Positions 24,094-35,851 of a stretch of DNA of 64,000 nt are shown piece by piece. A model generated the notes under the pieces. The model was not told the origin of the DNA and ran no database searches. It worked only from the letters and a program-made list of their open reading frames with translations. Position numbers and translations under genes: made by a program. Source of the DNA: Straminergon stramineum (lineage: Eukaryota; Streptophyta; Bryopsida; Hypnales; Calliergonaceae); contig OY987272.1 of the NCBI GenBank assembly GCA_963920665.1, positions 16,621,001 through 16,685,000 on the forward strand. Reading direction: 5' to 3'. Numbering within the stretch: position 1 is the stretch's first letter; each line of letters starts with the position of its first letter.

Positions 24094-24417
24094 GTGGCAC
24101 AATTTCAATCAACTATCCTTCATAGTAGATTTTATTGATTATGTCCATTTTATCATCTACAAGAAATTATCTATCCTTACCTATATTCACGGTACTATGA
24201 AAAATTTGCACCGCCCCTATCTATTAAGGCTAACTTATTAATGAAAATTCTACTACATGATGTTTTTATTAATCTAATTTTTACATGTTAGAGTATGAGG
24301 AATTTCATGGACCCTGTATTAGTCCTACATATTATAGAAAAAAATTCATTTGAATTAAATGGGCCCTATCTTTTAACTCGCGCAGTTTTCTAAAAACTCA
24401 AGAAAGATTTTTCTAGG
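23465..24417 (+). mobile_element. Mutator-like element R copy 1
   Basis: About 953 bp, the inverted counterpart of 33765-34707. The left end TTAGGGAGATGACTCCTTGT matches the outer end of the other copy. The right end is more decayed (CTCAAGAAAGATTTTTCTAGG). The flanks AGATAACTC and AGGTAATTT agree at 6 of 9 bases. The interior has TTTACATGTTAGAGTATGAG-type blocks shared with copy 2 and a long AT microsatellite. Confidence 0.65.
24043..24090. repeat. (AT)24 microsatellite
   Basis: An uninterrupted AT dinucleotide run inside the Mutator-like element R copy 1. Copy 2 lacks a comparable run, so the expansion came after the insertion. Confidence 0.95.
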
Positions 24418-24866
24418 AGGTAATTTAAAAGAAACAAAGAAGAAATTGAAGAGTTCAATGAAGGTTCATTTTATGGACAAAAAGCTAAGGCTTGAAAACT
24501 AAGTATGTGGAGTTCAATGACTTGGGACAAAACTAAGGACATCCTAAACCATATTGTTGTTGGACCCCTAGAAAGTCATCTAGCCTCTATATTAGAATCT
24601 TTTGCAATTTAGAGTATCATTAGTGGTTCAAAAATTGTTCATATTGGCAAAATATAGGATAATTGTGAATATATTAGATGAACTTCTTGTTTGTCTCACC
24701 CATACAATTCATTATCTTGTTTTCCAATCAATTAAAAGTCTCCTAGTGTTATAATTGTAGGACAAGTTTGGTAGAAAATAATTTCAAAATAATTTCATAA
24801 GGAAAAATTGTATTGAAAAAAAATATTCCAAGAGAAATATGTAGCATCTAGCAATTTATATTTTTT

Positions 24867-25799
24867 TAAACCCCTAAAATTCCTTGACTATGTTATCACC
24901 AAAAACTCTCAAAATTGCCATTTCTAATACAAGTACCAAATTTTTGAAAAATATCATTTGGGGACACATGTAACCCTTAGGATCTTGTAGGAAGCTAGAT
25001 TGAGAAGATGTTGGAAAAATTTCAGAAATTTCCACTGTGTAGATTGCAAGATATTAGCATTTGAAGTGACAAAAATCCTTTTCTTTGGCCCTAAGAATAA
25101 CCACACAACTACACTTCACAAAGTCACATTTGTAAGAAAAAATGTCCAAAATTCTGGTTCTTCTTTAGATTCATTCTTCAAGGCAAGTTGGCTACATGCT
25201 TGAAAATTTTCAGATCATTTGGAATTGTGTAATATATAGGAAAAAAATAGGAAGTAGAATGATGTAGAGAATGATTGAAAATACTAAATTGTTATCAATT
25301 TATTAATGGAATTGAAAAATCCCAATCCCAATGGTGGTAATGTTTTAATAAACAATCTACATCTAATGTTTTTATTTTTTTCAAAATTTTTTCAAAATTA
25401 AGTTAAAAAAAGGACTTCAAAGTTTGTTTTAGAGTAGAGAATCCATACTTGCCCGCAAACTAAAACATCTCATAACCTTTGATTCACTAATTAGAATGGA
25501 ACGATTCAAAGCTTTCCATGTATATATAAATCTAGAAAACTAGTTTCAAATTTTAATTTTGAAAAAGGTATTTTTGAAGATTTGCTTGAATTGCCCGAGT
25601 TGAGAAACAAACTACATATTAGGCCATAACTTTTGACTCCTATTTCCAAATGTCCTCAAATTTAGTGCACATGAAAGATATTCCTCATGTACACCTTCTC
25701 TTTAAAGTTTTGGCCAAAGACATGGAAATCTCTAGTGACAAGTACCTGCCCAAAATTTCTATGTTGCCAAAAAAATCACCTTGGTCCTTTAGGGGTTAA
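24867..25799. mobile_element. TTAA-ended element, family F copy 1
   Basis: About 933 bp. The left end is a slightly altered TTAAACCCCTAAAATTCC; the right end is TTGGTCCTTTAGGGGTTAA. It is the reverse complement of 53207-54159 along its length, sharing ATTTCAGAAATTTCCAC, GATTGCAAGATATTAGCATT and CATAACTTTTGACTCC-like blocks. Non-coding member of the TTAA/CCCC superfamily. Confidence 0.77.
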
Positions 25800-25987
25800 A
25801 ACCCGCAAATATTTGGTAGAGATTTATCAATCTTGTCCTTCATTTGCAACGTTCTAAAGCAAAAAAATCTCTATCATTATTATACCAATGAACTATTTGT
25901 AGAAGAAAAAATAGTTGTCAATCTTGGCAAGTAAAGAGATAATGTCTCACTTTTCATCTAAGAAAATTTTAGAACAGGCTATTTGGT

Positions 25988-26748
25988 GGGTGATTGCAAG
26001 AAACACTTCATGTTTTTGGCTCAAAAATCCGATTTTTGGCCGCAGGACTAGTAGTACCATAGACTACTCTCAATTTCGTGCATCAGACTATACCTGCAAA
26101 TCTCAACTATCGATTTCGGGCGCCTATAGATCTTCACCGTTGATTCAGTACTATACAGTATTATGTAGTACTATAAACTACTATGGAGTACTATAGAAGC
26201 CACTGGTAGCAAAAAATAGTAGAAAAAGGGTCTATGGACCTTTTCATTTTTAGTAATTCAAAAAAAATTCAAAAAATTCCTAGAAAAAAAAGCCATTTTT
26301 GTAGACAAACCTACTCTCACATTGCACCAAAAATTTCTTCAAAATATTTTTTTTCGTGCCCAAAAAATGTGCGCGAACAATGGTCACTTTGTCCCCATGT
26401 AGACACCTCCTACAAAGGCTTTTTTGCAAAAAAACTCTTTGACTCTCATTGGAACACAAATACACCTCCAGCTTCTCCAATTTGTGGATTCCAATTTGCA
26501 TTATTGGGTACAACTTCGGCTCAAAAACCTCCAAAATGGCCAAGGTAGACACCCAATCAGGGGCACTTTAAAAATAGTAAATTAATTTTTTTAAATCTCC
26601 AAAAGATACAAAATGTGTGAAACTTTTATGTGTACCTTCATTCCAAAATTCAAGACAAACGGACTTGTGATGCAAAAGTTATGACCAAAAAACCACATGT
26701 CCAAGGGCAAGGGAAAAAAAATAGGACAAGTATTTCTTGCAATCACCC
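25988..26748. mobile_element. Inverted-repeat element, family H copy 3
   Basis: A 761-bp uninterrupted copy with ends GGGTGATTGCAAGAAACACT and AGTATTTCTTGCAATCACCC. The length equals the copy at 1228-1989 within one base. It serves as the empty reference for the MITE nested in 17705-18999. The flanking target site is unclear (ATTTGGT against ATTGGTT). Confidence 0.72.
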
Positions 26749-27226
26749 ATTGGTTGTATATTTTTTGGCAAGAGGTATTTTATAAAATTTGGATAACATT
26801 GCTAGACATTACCAGATTTGAGCAATTTTGCGTTTGGTCCATAAATCCTTGTTGTACTAGTGGGCCAAAATTCAAGAGAAGTCCATGCTTCCAACAAAAA
26901 GGTAGTATAATCTAAAACCATTAGAAAGTTTTTGGGCTCAATGGAGGGCCCTTATGGATAGATGCTGTGAGGAGGAAGTATGTGAAGACATGTTGATAGA
27001 TGGGTGTTAGTAGTGGTGACAACCGGTTTGGTTATTTTGAATTGAAGATCGTGCTGCCCATCAATGTCAACCATTAGTATGTCTATGTGTGCACAAATGT
27101 ACATAGGAGATGAGTGCACTTAAACACAATTGCATGAAAATATTGTTGAGAAATATGAGTTGGAAGCTCAATTCAGTGGAGTAGCAATATTAGCTTACAG
27201 GGATACATGTTTATTTTAAGTATTCT
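26749..27226. other. Spacer, nothing recognised
   Basis: No gene or bounded repeat recognised between the family H element and the tandem duplication that follows. Confidence 0.3.
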
Positions 27227-27584
27227 GTTGAATATAATACTATAGAAAACTATGCAAATTCCAAGGTTTTCTATCCTAATGTGATATTGGCTTTTCTCAA
27301 TGTGATATCCACCAACAAAAGTTGGAATGCATCTTAATGCTCCAGGATTCTCGTCAATCAATTTTTAATTTATTTTATTGGCATGTCTATTGATCTAGAT
27401 GGTTTGTTGAATAAAATACTATAGAAAATTGTGCAAATTCCAAGATTTTCTATCCTAATGTGACATTGGCTTTTCTTGATGAGATGTCCATCAATGTTAG
27501 TTGGGATGTGTCTTGATGCTTCAAGATTCCTGTCAACCAATTTTTAATTTATTTTGTTGGCTTGTCCATCAATCTAGATGATCT
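27227..27584 (+). repeat. Two-unit tandem duplication, period 179 bp
   Basis: Units start at 27227 and 27406. Both carry TTCTATCCTAATGTGA, GGCTTTTCT and CAATTTTTAATTTATTTT plus a final ATCTAGATG. Divergence is moderate. No conserved reading frame links the units. Confidence 0.72.
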
Positions 27585-28879
27585 ATCCGTCACATCGACA
27601 AACATGCTGTCCTGGTTGACGAACAAGCTATCAAAATTTTATTTAATTATTTAATTTCAAGATCTTGACAAATGCCAAAGTGAATCCTAACGTTTTGTTG
27701 GTCAACCGTCTATCTAGATGTGAAATAATGTTGAAAACCTGAATGGATTGGGACTTCATTGCATGGGAAAAATCATTAGAAGAACTCTGGAATTGGGGAG
27801 AGGCCCTAAGTGGTCAAGGCAGTTTTGCATTGCCCATGCTCACATGTTGGTTTAGACAATTGTTACTAATGGTGCCATGCTTGTTGCCAATAGCAACAGG
27901 GAGGGGTGCAACCAATAGAAGTTCATCAATTGTGGGCATACTTGGAAGTAGAGCCATTGTATATGCAATACTCAAAAAATAAAAAGTCAAAAATATTAAT
28001 CATTAATTCATTATGTATAGTGACTCTTGAGTGAATGTATTCCACGCCATTGGCAATTCAATATAATAATCTTTGGTTTGTATATTTTAATCTCCAGTTA
28101 GAATATTTTTATGGATTCTAGGACTTGAAGGGGGGAGCCCTATTAGTAGAGATAACAACATCAAGTGCGTCCAGAAGTCAATGGCAATCATGATGTTGAT
28201 GACACCACTACCCTCCAACTTGGGCATCTCTTGCCATTGTGGCATTCCAATAAGCATCGAACTAATCTTGCGACAATGACATGCTGGTATACATGGACAG
28301 CATGTCTGGTTGAAAATTCAATGCACAAAGTCTACTACAAGCCCCTTGCAAGGCCTCTTCCAGACCCCAAAGTTCTTGTAATGGCTAACTTTATTAGATG
28401 AAGGATTACAATTAGACAGATTAAGGCAAAACAACAAAGTTTGGTGCCATTTTAGTTTTGATCAAATTGATTGTGCATTTGCAATAAGCATTCCCCAAAG
28501 TTATGGGATGGGTTTAAGATGTGCACTACAAATGGAGGGTTCAAATTAGCCAGACTATAAGGCACAAATAGTGCTTTACAATGATTAAGATGCCCTTTGT
28601 TGTTTGCCTCAAGGTTTGGCGCTCTTAGACCCTAAGTTTGAAGGCACTCATGTAACTACCCACAATAGATACAATTCATTTTACTAGAAGGTCCATGTTG
28701 CAACCTATTAGTACACTTTATCATCTTTATGTTTGTACTTAGGTGCTACTCAATTGAAAAACTACCTCGCCCAGTCACTTCAAGTTTTTGTCCTTCATTA
28801 TGAGCCTTAATGACTTTGAAGAATTTAGTTTGTTCAAATACCCAATTCAAGATCTCATATGACTCCTTCTCCAACTGAA
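27585..28879. other. Slightly GC-richer DNA, possibly decayed coding sequence
   Basis: Short frames at 27743-27982 and 28165-28401 (plus strand) show less biased composition than random AT-rich frames. They lack any motif I recognise and have no continuation. They could be remnants of a transposon or gene. Function cannot be assigned. Confidence 0.25.
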
Positions 28880-30540
28880 AGTACCCTACTGGCCAAATTT
28901 CTTGTTCTGATTGAACTGAAAAGTATCTTTCATCACTACTTTAGGGTCTAGTACATGATTCATTAAAGTTAAACTCACACATTCAAACTTCTTTTGTTGC
29001 TTCACTTTTGCCTCATTCAGCTTCAATACAAAGACAAGTGGACCACTATTGCACTTTGCAAGCATTACGATGGACAATGGTTAATCACATACAATTCTTA
29101 GTCATTACATACTAGGGCACCCAATTTTAGAAAGTTTAGGGTAGAAAATGATTTACCTTCAATGGTCATGTTATAAAACAATACCATTGAATGCTAGACA
29201 ACTTCAAGTTCAGCAAACAAGTTATTTTTACTGTCAAGAATGACTTCCTTAAACCCTCTAATGACCTTCTTCCCAACTCTAACTTTTGTAATTATACGAT
29301 AGATTTCTATATAGTAGTACTCTAATGAATTGTCAAAGCTTCTCGTTCATTTGTCTTTGCACTTGGGCCACTCTATTACTTGATGGCAACATGCTCCTTT
29401 TGAATTATAGCATAATTAACTACACCCTATGATTAATGACCTTGGACATTGCAATGTAACCTCTATAAGTCACCCTTGATCCATCGCATGTACCTAGCAT
29501 AACGTCCTCTATAATAGATCTTTGTATCTTCTTTAATATGCCAACTACTACCGCAGTGATTGCTTGACTCATTTTCAACTCTTCATCAAGCTCCCTAGCC
29601 TTACCTATAGATTGAAAGCCAGAAAAGATGGCAATAGTCTTTTTGTATGAGAACCATCACCTCCCAAACTCTTCTTTCCCCCAAACTACTTATTTTTTTA
29701 TTTGTACTACATGCAACGCTAAGGGATGAATTGAAGCCCTGATGTGAGTTCTTATGTAATTGAAATGGCCAGAGCCTTGTTTTAGCTCATCTAAATTCTT
29801 GAGCCTTTTTTTTGGTGGACTCATTATCAAAAGCCTAGTGGTGTCTCCACCATCTTCTTCATCTTGTCTTGAAGCTTTTCATAAGCAAACTTCCATCTTC
29901 TTAATTCAACTTGCTCTCCTCGGTGCAACAATTCATCTCTCCTAAAGTCACCATTTTGCTAAAGCACTCTCAGTTCATCGCACGTGATCTCTAGGGCCTT
30001 AACATCAACCTTTAGTTGGCTACACTCCTCTTTATGCCGAATTGCAACTTAAAAAATGCTATCCAATTCCTAGACTAGTGAATCACATTGGGCCCTTAAC
30101 TGCAAGATCACATGCTCTTGATTGGAGAATGGAGACCTTTGCTTGAAGCCTCTTAACAAAGCCCTCAAACACCTTCTACCTTCTTCATCAATATTTCCAT
30201 CAATATTATTAGCAAGACGTTTGGTATAACCCATCAAATCATTCTCTCCCTTGCATATAAATTGCAAACATTCTTTTATGGTGCGGAAGCTTGGTATGTG
30301 ACAAGTTGGAAGCCAGGTCTATAGGATATATTCTACCATCAACCTACAAATCAATATGTGTCTCACTAGTAGCCCTCCTTGCTGGAAAGCTTTATGGATG
30401 AGCTTGGTCCTTTAAATCTACCCTCTATATATGAATGAGTAGAGCATACTTGAAATCTAGCCTAAGTCTGCAACGCGTAGCTTCCAATAATATTAGTAAC
30501 ATCCCTGAGCACTATGTCACAACACTACTTGCAGCTTAGT
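28880..30540 (-). pseudogene. Degenerate coiled-coil-type coding remnant, unrecognised
   Basis: Reading the minus strand from 30540 to 28880, several open segments follow one another through frameshifts and stops. The clearest is 30267-30070, with GENDLMGYTKRLANNIDG and RCLRALLRGFKQRSPF. Across a frame change it continues into Glu/Lys/Leu-rich, heptad-like sequence to about 29850. A later segment near 29570-29420 reads MSQAITAVVVGILKKIQ. I know no matching family. The style is of an old transposon protein or dead gene. Confidence 0.35.
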
Positions 30541-30558
30541 GACCCCCCAACTTCTAGT

Positions 30559-30917
30559 CAGGGTTGTTATGTTGAATGCATTTTGGGGTCGGGGGTTGAG
30601 TTGTTCGTCTAATGTCACGTGTTGTTTAAGACAAGTATCATGTATATGTGACAATTTTATCGAATAAGTCCTCCTACCAACAGAGACAATTTGAAATTTT
30701 ACTTTAGTTATGATCCATAATTAAGAATGTAATAAGTGATTATTAAATTGAGACTTTTCAATAAAATGAAACTCAAATATGTCGAGATTGGAAATAGAAA
30801 GTGCTTTATTTGAAAGTCAACCTTAAGGTTGACTTTATTAGACAGACGAAGGGGTCTACTAGACGTATTGAACATCATGTTCGTCACGTTGTCGAGTTGT
30901 TTAGGCGAACAACCATG
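30559..30917. mobile_element. hAT-like MITE L copy 2 (inverted)
   Basis: 359 bp, the reverse complement of 19819-20181. Ends are CAGGGTTGTTATGTTGAATG and AGGCGAACAACCATG. The flanking 8-mers (CTTCTAGT and CTTGTGGC) match only partly, so the target duplication has decayed. Non-coding. Confidence 0.68.
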
Positions 30918-31619
30918 CTTGTGGCCACTCAACTTGATCTCCTCTTCCCACTCATCTCATCTAAAGTCCACACCCCTTTTGCCCCGATCCCAAGGGGCAC
31001 ATGCTCTCCCGCCTAATAGTGAATGTGTTGGCAAACCACATTGTTAAACTTGAAAAATTCCATATCTATGCAAAAGATTAAATAATTACTTGTTGTAAGG
31101 ACAAGTGAATGCAAAAGAAGAAACAATTTGTATTGTAGGGATGACTCATTTGTTTTCAATGATTGATGCTACTGGAAGTATTTGCCACCTTTCCCACCAA
31201 CTAGGCACCACATCAATTGTTCAAGGACAATACCCTAAGATACATGATGGCATTTGTTGTTGCCCGGGCAAATTTACGTGCTTGGTATGAGCATGCCTGG
31301 CTAGAAAAGCTAGTATAATGTTTTTGCCCGTAGGCCTCTTGGAGGGACTTTATGAGACCCCAAAAACTTTCTAATGTGAGCAAAGGTATCATACAATTCC
31401 TATTGTATGTTGGAGAACTAAGTACAATTATTAATGATAAAAAGATATTCAAACTGTAACTACAAATGGTTGAAGACTATGAATTATGACATTCAAATAT
31501 GATATACAAAGTTATTAGATGTCATAGTTGAATTGATAGATTTTTTAGGATTGTGCCTTTCTTCAATGTCCTCATGTAGAACATTTTGCAAAAAGAATCT
31601 TTGAGTTTCATTAGGAGAG
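30918..31619. other. Spacer with one short frame, nothing recognised
   Basis: A plus-strand frame at 31105-31290 has no recognised motif. The DNA is of mixed composition and may belong to the degraded transposon zone of 27-34 kb. Confidence 0.25.
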
Positions 31620-31858
31620 ATTTGAGGGCTCTACATGCCTGCGAGTTCCCAAGTTGCGGAGAACATAGGAATTGCGCCACTGCTGCAATCTGACATGGCC
31701 AAGACTGTGCCACGTCAAAAAAAAATTGAATTTTTTTCAACTTCTTTTTGCATTCTAGAACTAATCATTTTATTTTACTAACAGTAACCGACCATTCCTG
31801 GACATCACAGGGAACATGCAAGGGAATAGCCCTAAAACCGGCATGTAGAGGCCTCAAA
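31620..31858. mobile_element. Inverted-repeat MITE V copy 1
   Basis: About 240 bp with ends GAGGGCTCTACATGCC (31624-31639) and GGCATGTAGAGGCCTC (31840-31855). An internal palindrome TGACATGGC with GCCACGTCA lies at about 31690-31717. Relatives are 60884-61130 and, inverted, 48875-49115. All three keep a palindrome of this kind next to an A/T-rich centre. Confidence 0.6.
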
Positions 31859-33335
31859 TTTCCCCTAATGTTTTGGATTTTGAAGAGCAAGCTTGGAAAC
31901 ATTATGGGTTTTGAGTGATCCTACTTTGAGATCTAGAGGAATAGTCTAAATACTCAAAAACAATCATGATGTATTATAAAGTGCATATTGGAAGGAGGAT
32001 TCAATTATAACCTTCAAAAAGAGGTTGTAAATATGATTCATGAATTACATCCATACAACTAAATCTACCATTATACAAACCATATTTATCAATAAAATTG
32101 AAAAAAAAAAATGAATATTCCACGTAAAATTGAGTGTTGATTGAGTATCAATAATTTGAATATTCTTATGACATCCAATGCATTTTATAACACACCTTCA
32201 CATTCTAGTTTATTTGTCCTCCATTCCTAGGATCAACGATCTTTTTCACTAGATCCACTCCAAAAATGCTTGAAAATTGAGAATTTAATGTAAGTAGCAA
32301 GGTGACTTTCTATTGGTGTTTTAACACAACTCCCAAAGTCAATTTTAAGCCATACAAGACAATTGTATCTCAAACAAACAACCAGTTGAATAGTCTAAAG
32401 AGGTTCCTATCAATCAAGCACCATATGCAAGGTAGGAGACAAATCCATAAAGCGCTTAAGCTCTAAAAAAATCCACCTCTTGAAATGTACACTATGTTTA
32501 CATTTTGATTTCTCATTGTACCAACAAAGTACAAATAGTGTACATTTCAAAAGGTGAACTCTTATTGTGACTATTGTGTTTCAACTTCAAAAATTCACAA
32601 CTAATTCCACACAACATCCAAAAATATGAAATGACTTATATTAGATGCCAATTCCTTTTGCCTTTCAAGGATAAGTCACTGGAAAATATTTCAAGAAGTT
32701 TCACCTCCCCAAATTAATGTTCATCTCTTAGGGTGTGCTTACATGCAGGTCCGGTGGGCAGCTTTCTACCCAATCCAAGCAATAGGACAAAACAGGCTCA
32801 ACCAATTGTCTTGCTTGGGTGGGTAAACAAGAAAGGAGGAATAGAAGTTTCACCAATATGAGTTGGGAACCTCATTGGTGGAAACTAGACAACCTTGAGG
32901 GAATCCAATATGTGTGGATTTCTTATTGTATCCCTTCCCACGCATTGGGTCCACATGAAAGTGCAATTGCTATTTTCACTTGTAGCACTACCTGTGAAGT
33001 TTCCCTGATGACCAATACATGTAAGAAGGCCCTTAAATGGAAGGCTTTTTGAACCTCTGCTACCTTCATCCAATGATTGGAAAAAACGGTGTCTAGTTCA
33101 AAGTTAGCTGGTGGATTTGGGAAAAAAAACGATTGCATTTTGAAATTAAAGGATGCTAAACCGGGAAGAAATTTTTAGAATTGGAAATCAACCAGTGCCA
33201 CTCAAAATTTGAAGGATATTTGATCACTTCCTCAAAACATGTAGGGGTGTTCTAGTTGCCTTGCCAAAAAAATTATTGGCTAATACCCAGCTAATGAAGG
33301 TCTAGTACCACTGGATATCAACCTCCACTTTCAAG
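31859..33335. other. Probable decayed upstream part of a hAT transposon
   Basis: No intact frame is seen. Frames at 32819-33052 and around 33250-33330 run in the direction of the hAT remnant that follows, but they carry no motif I recognise. The assignment rests only on position. Confidence 0.25.
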
Positions 33336-33659
33336 TTGCAAGGAAATACAGAGTGGATGGATAGAACTTTTGGAGATATATGGGCTCCAATTAGTTGGAG
33401 TCCATCTTTGAAATTAAAATACCCTAACCTACTAACTCTTATTGAAATTGCTAAGTGTCAATGTATGAGCACTGCAACATGTGAAAGGGCATTTTCAATG
33501 CATAATAACATCAAGCAAAAACTTTGAAATCATATGACAACATCCAATTTGGATAGTGTCATGCAATTGGCCTTGAAAGGACCTAGCAAAGACTATGACA
33601 ACATAATAGAAGGGGCTATTGTCTTGTGGAAGAATTCTTCTAAGTTTCACCATTTATAA
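33336..33659 (+). pseudogene. hAT transposase C-terminal (dimerisation) domain remnant
   Basis: A frame starting at 33336 reads YPNLLTLIEIAKCQCMST, then ATCERAFSMHNNIKQKL, then an in-frame TGA at 33525-33527. It continues in the same frame as NHMTTSNLDSVMQLALKGPS and ends at TAA 33657-33659. The pattern of a Tyr-Pro start, a Ser/Thr-Ala-x-Cys-Glu-Arg core and an IK-x-K-L turn followed by a LD-x-L-M-like stretch is characteristic of the hAT C-terminal dimerisation domain (family knowledge). Upstream catalytic parts are not recognisable, and the internal stop makes it a pseudogene. It could supply the ancestry of the hAT-like MITEs L, but their ends cannot be linked to it. Confidence 0.72.
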
Positions 33660-33754
33660 GTGAATCTTGAGTGGTACCTTACAAGAGCAACAAAAAAAAA
33701 ATTTGAAGAACGTAAAGTTGGTAATTCCTAAACTCTTTTGATTTCATGCAACCT

Positions 33755-34717
33755 TTTCATAACCCGGGGAGATTACTCTTGAGTTTTAAAAAACTACATG
33801 AGTTAAAAGGATAGGGTCCATTTAATTCAAAGGGGGAAAAATTTAGATAATATATAGGGCTACTATAGGGTCGATGAAATTCTACATACTCTAATATATA
33901 TAAATTAGGCTACATAAAAACATCATGTAGTAGGAATTTTTATTAATAAGCTAGCCTAAACAAATAGGGCTATGAAAATTTTTCATAGTACTAGGAATAT
34001 AGATAAGGACAAATAATTTCATGTGGATGATAAAATAGACACAATCAAGAAAAACTGCAAGAATGAAGTGTGGTTGACAAAAATTGCGCCACAATACTAA
34101 TAGCTTATATATCCAAAAAAGTAAGTGCAAATGTAAAACATTGACTACAAATGGCAAAAATTGTCACATTGTACAAATAGTGAGGTCTACCTTAGTGGAT
34201 TCAATGCCCCGAAAACCATACAATACAATGATAGAGTTTATAATTCAATTAACTTCAATCTTTGAAGTTGTATGTATTAAACACACTCAATCATATTAAA
34301 TGGGATATTCACGAGTAATTCAATAGGGATTCTAAAGTATTCAACGGTAAATTTGTTATTAAAAACAATCACTTGGTCAACGACACTTGAATTGAATTCA
34401 TTGTTGTTGGTTTCATAGTGTATCCGTAGTCTATATATGCATGTAGTGGAAGTAAGCAATTTTTTTGTAAAGATGGGTAGTTTTAGGAAAAATTTGGACA
34501 CTTAAATATTCTATGTAAGATAGCTCCATTTTAAAAACTGAATGAATGAATTTACAAAAAAACATAGGGTATTGTTAATACTCTCTCGTAGCTTTTTATG
34601 TAAAAATATGGTCATCTTAAATGCAATAATGAAGGTAAATACCCCCACATCAAATACCCTCTTAACACATGTGTATACATTAAATTACAAGGAGTGATCT
34701 CCCTAGGTTTCATGACC
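33755..34717 (-). mobile_element. Mutator-like element R copy 2
   Basis: The body 33765-34707 (943 bp) lies between TTTCATAACC and TTTCATGACC, matching at 9 of 10 bases. Ends are GGGGAGATTACTCTTGAG and, on the other strand, TAGGGAGATCACTCCTTG. It is inverted relative to 23465-24417. The TAGGGAGATCACT start resembles the ends of MITE I at 18199-18782. A 9-10 bp duplication suggests a Mutator-like origin. Non-coding. Confidence 0.72.
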
Positions 34718-35133
34718 ATCCTCAACTCAATATTGCATGGGTTGGGAGGATCCGAGGATCCTTGGCCTTCAAGTGGTGAAGGGCTTTGCTAAGTTCAATT
34801 CCTACTAAGGATGCAATATTAATTAGTACTTTCATTTTCAAATTGTTTTTCTATATTTTATTGAAATTTTGCAATTTAGTCGGTGCCAATTTCAATTTGG
34901 AGGAAATTTGCCGGTGCAAAATTGAAATTGGAGGAAATAAACCGGTACTTTTTGTAATTCAAAGGATGTAACCGGTGCCCATTGAAAAAAAACTGGTTCA
35001 TTTTCATGGAAGGAGGAAATCAGCTGGAGGACCTCAAAATTTTTCCCAAACACTACCTTCACCTTCATCTTGAATAGAGTTTCTTGTCCCCCCACACTCT
35101 TAAAAAACACATTATTCTCCTTCATCTGATCCC
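34718..35133. other. Spacer, nothing recognised
   Basis: No gene. A short CCGGTGC-containing motif recurs at about 34880, 34910 and 34970 with no clear unit. Confidence 0.3.
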
Positions 35134-35386
35134 TACACTAAATAGTGAAATTAGGTTGCCTTAAAAATTAGGTTGCCTTACCCCAAGAAAGTTACTTTAC
35201 AAGCCATCGAAGTCAACAAAAACTTCTAAAAATATTTCCATTTGTACACATGGAGGTTCATGAGTCCCAAATACAACGATATGAAATTCAAAAGTAGCTC
35301 ATTCTCGTACAGTAACTGTAAATATTTATTTAGTGTCAAATGTCGAGAAATTAGTGAGGGTCAACCTAATTTCACTATTCAGTGTA
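35134..35386. mobile_element. Tc1/mariner-like MITE, family K copy 2
   Basis: 249 bp between TA at 35134-35135 and 35385-35386. Ends are CACTAAATAGTGAAATTAGG and CCTAATTTCACTATTCAGTG. The interior matches 975-1215 and 51317-51548 (CCCCAAGAAAGTTACTTTAC; GTCAAATGTCGAGAAATTAG). It lies directly against a GC-rich low-copy stretch. Confidence 0.82.
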
Positions 35387-35389
35387 GGC

Positions 35390-35640
35390 AGCTCCCGCGG
35401 CAGCTATGGGCCCTGGCTAATAATAAATCCGGGAAACCCAAAGTCCAAAACGTTCCTACCGCCTCCTCCGCCGCTTCAGGCTGTCGGTGACGGGTCCAAA
35501 GAGTCCACGGGCTTGTTGACTTTGTGGCGAGACCGTCAATAATTTCAAACCTGGGTTGAATGTGTTGCAGCCGGAATCTCCACCCGGCATGAGTGCACTG
35601 GAGACGTCATCCCTCAGTGCGTGTTTGAGCAGTGGACTCA
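35390..35640. other. GC-rich island, possible exon or promoter remnant
   Basis: About 250 bp with far higher G+C than either side, containing CTCCCGCGGCAGC and CGCCTCCTCCGCCGC. The short frame here (GLLTLWRDRQ and so on) is not recognised. It may be a remnant of a host gene cut off by the MITE at 35134, but no splice site or second exon was found. Confidence 0.35.
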
Positions 35641-35851
35641 GATAAGTTCTATTATTTCACACATAGCGGGTAGTCACAGTCCAAAATTTATTCAACATCA
35701 AAATTTGTTTGTGGAGAATGAGAAGTCGTAGAAATCAATGGGAAGCATTAACTTAGCAGGTGAAGAAACTGTGACACTCCATATTTGTTTAGAGAATGAG
35801 TGTGGAGAATCAGTGTGGAGCCAATGGGGAGGATTAGCGTAATCCAAAATA

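Noticed and set aside
26234..26552. Overlapping open frames of about 100 codons on both strands
   Set aside because: They lie wholly inside family H copy 3 and are not kept in the other copies.
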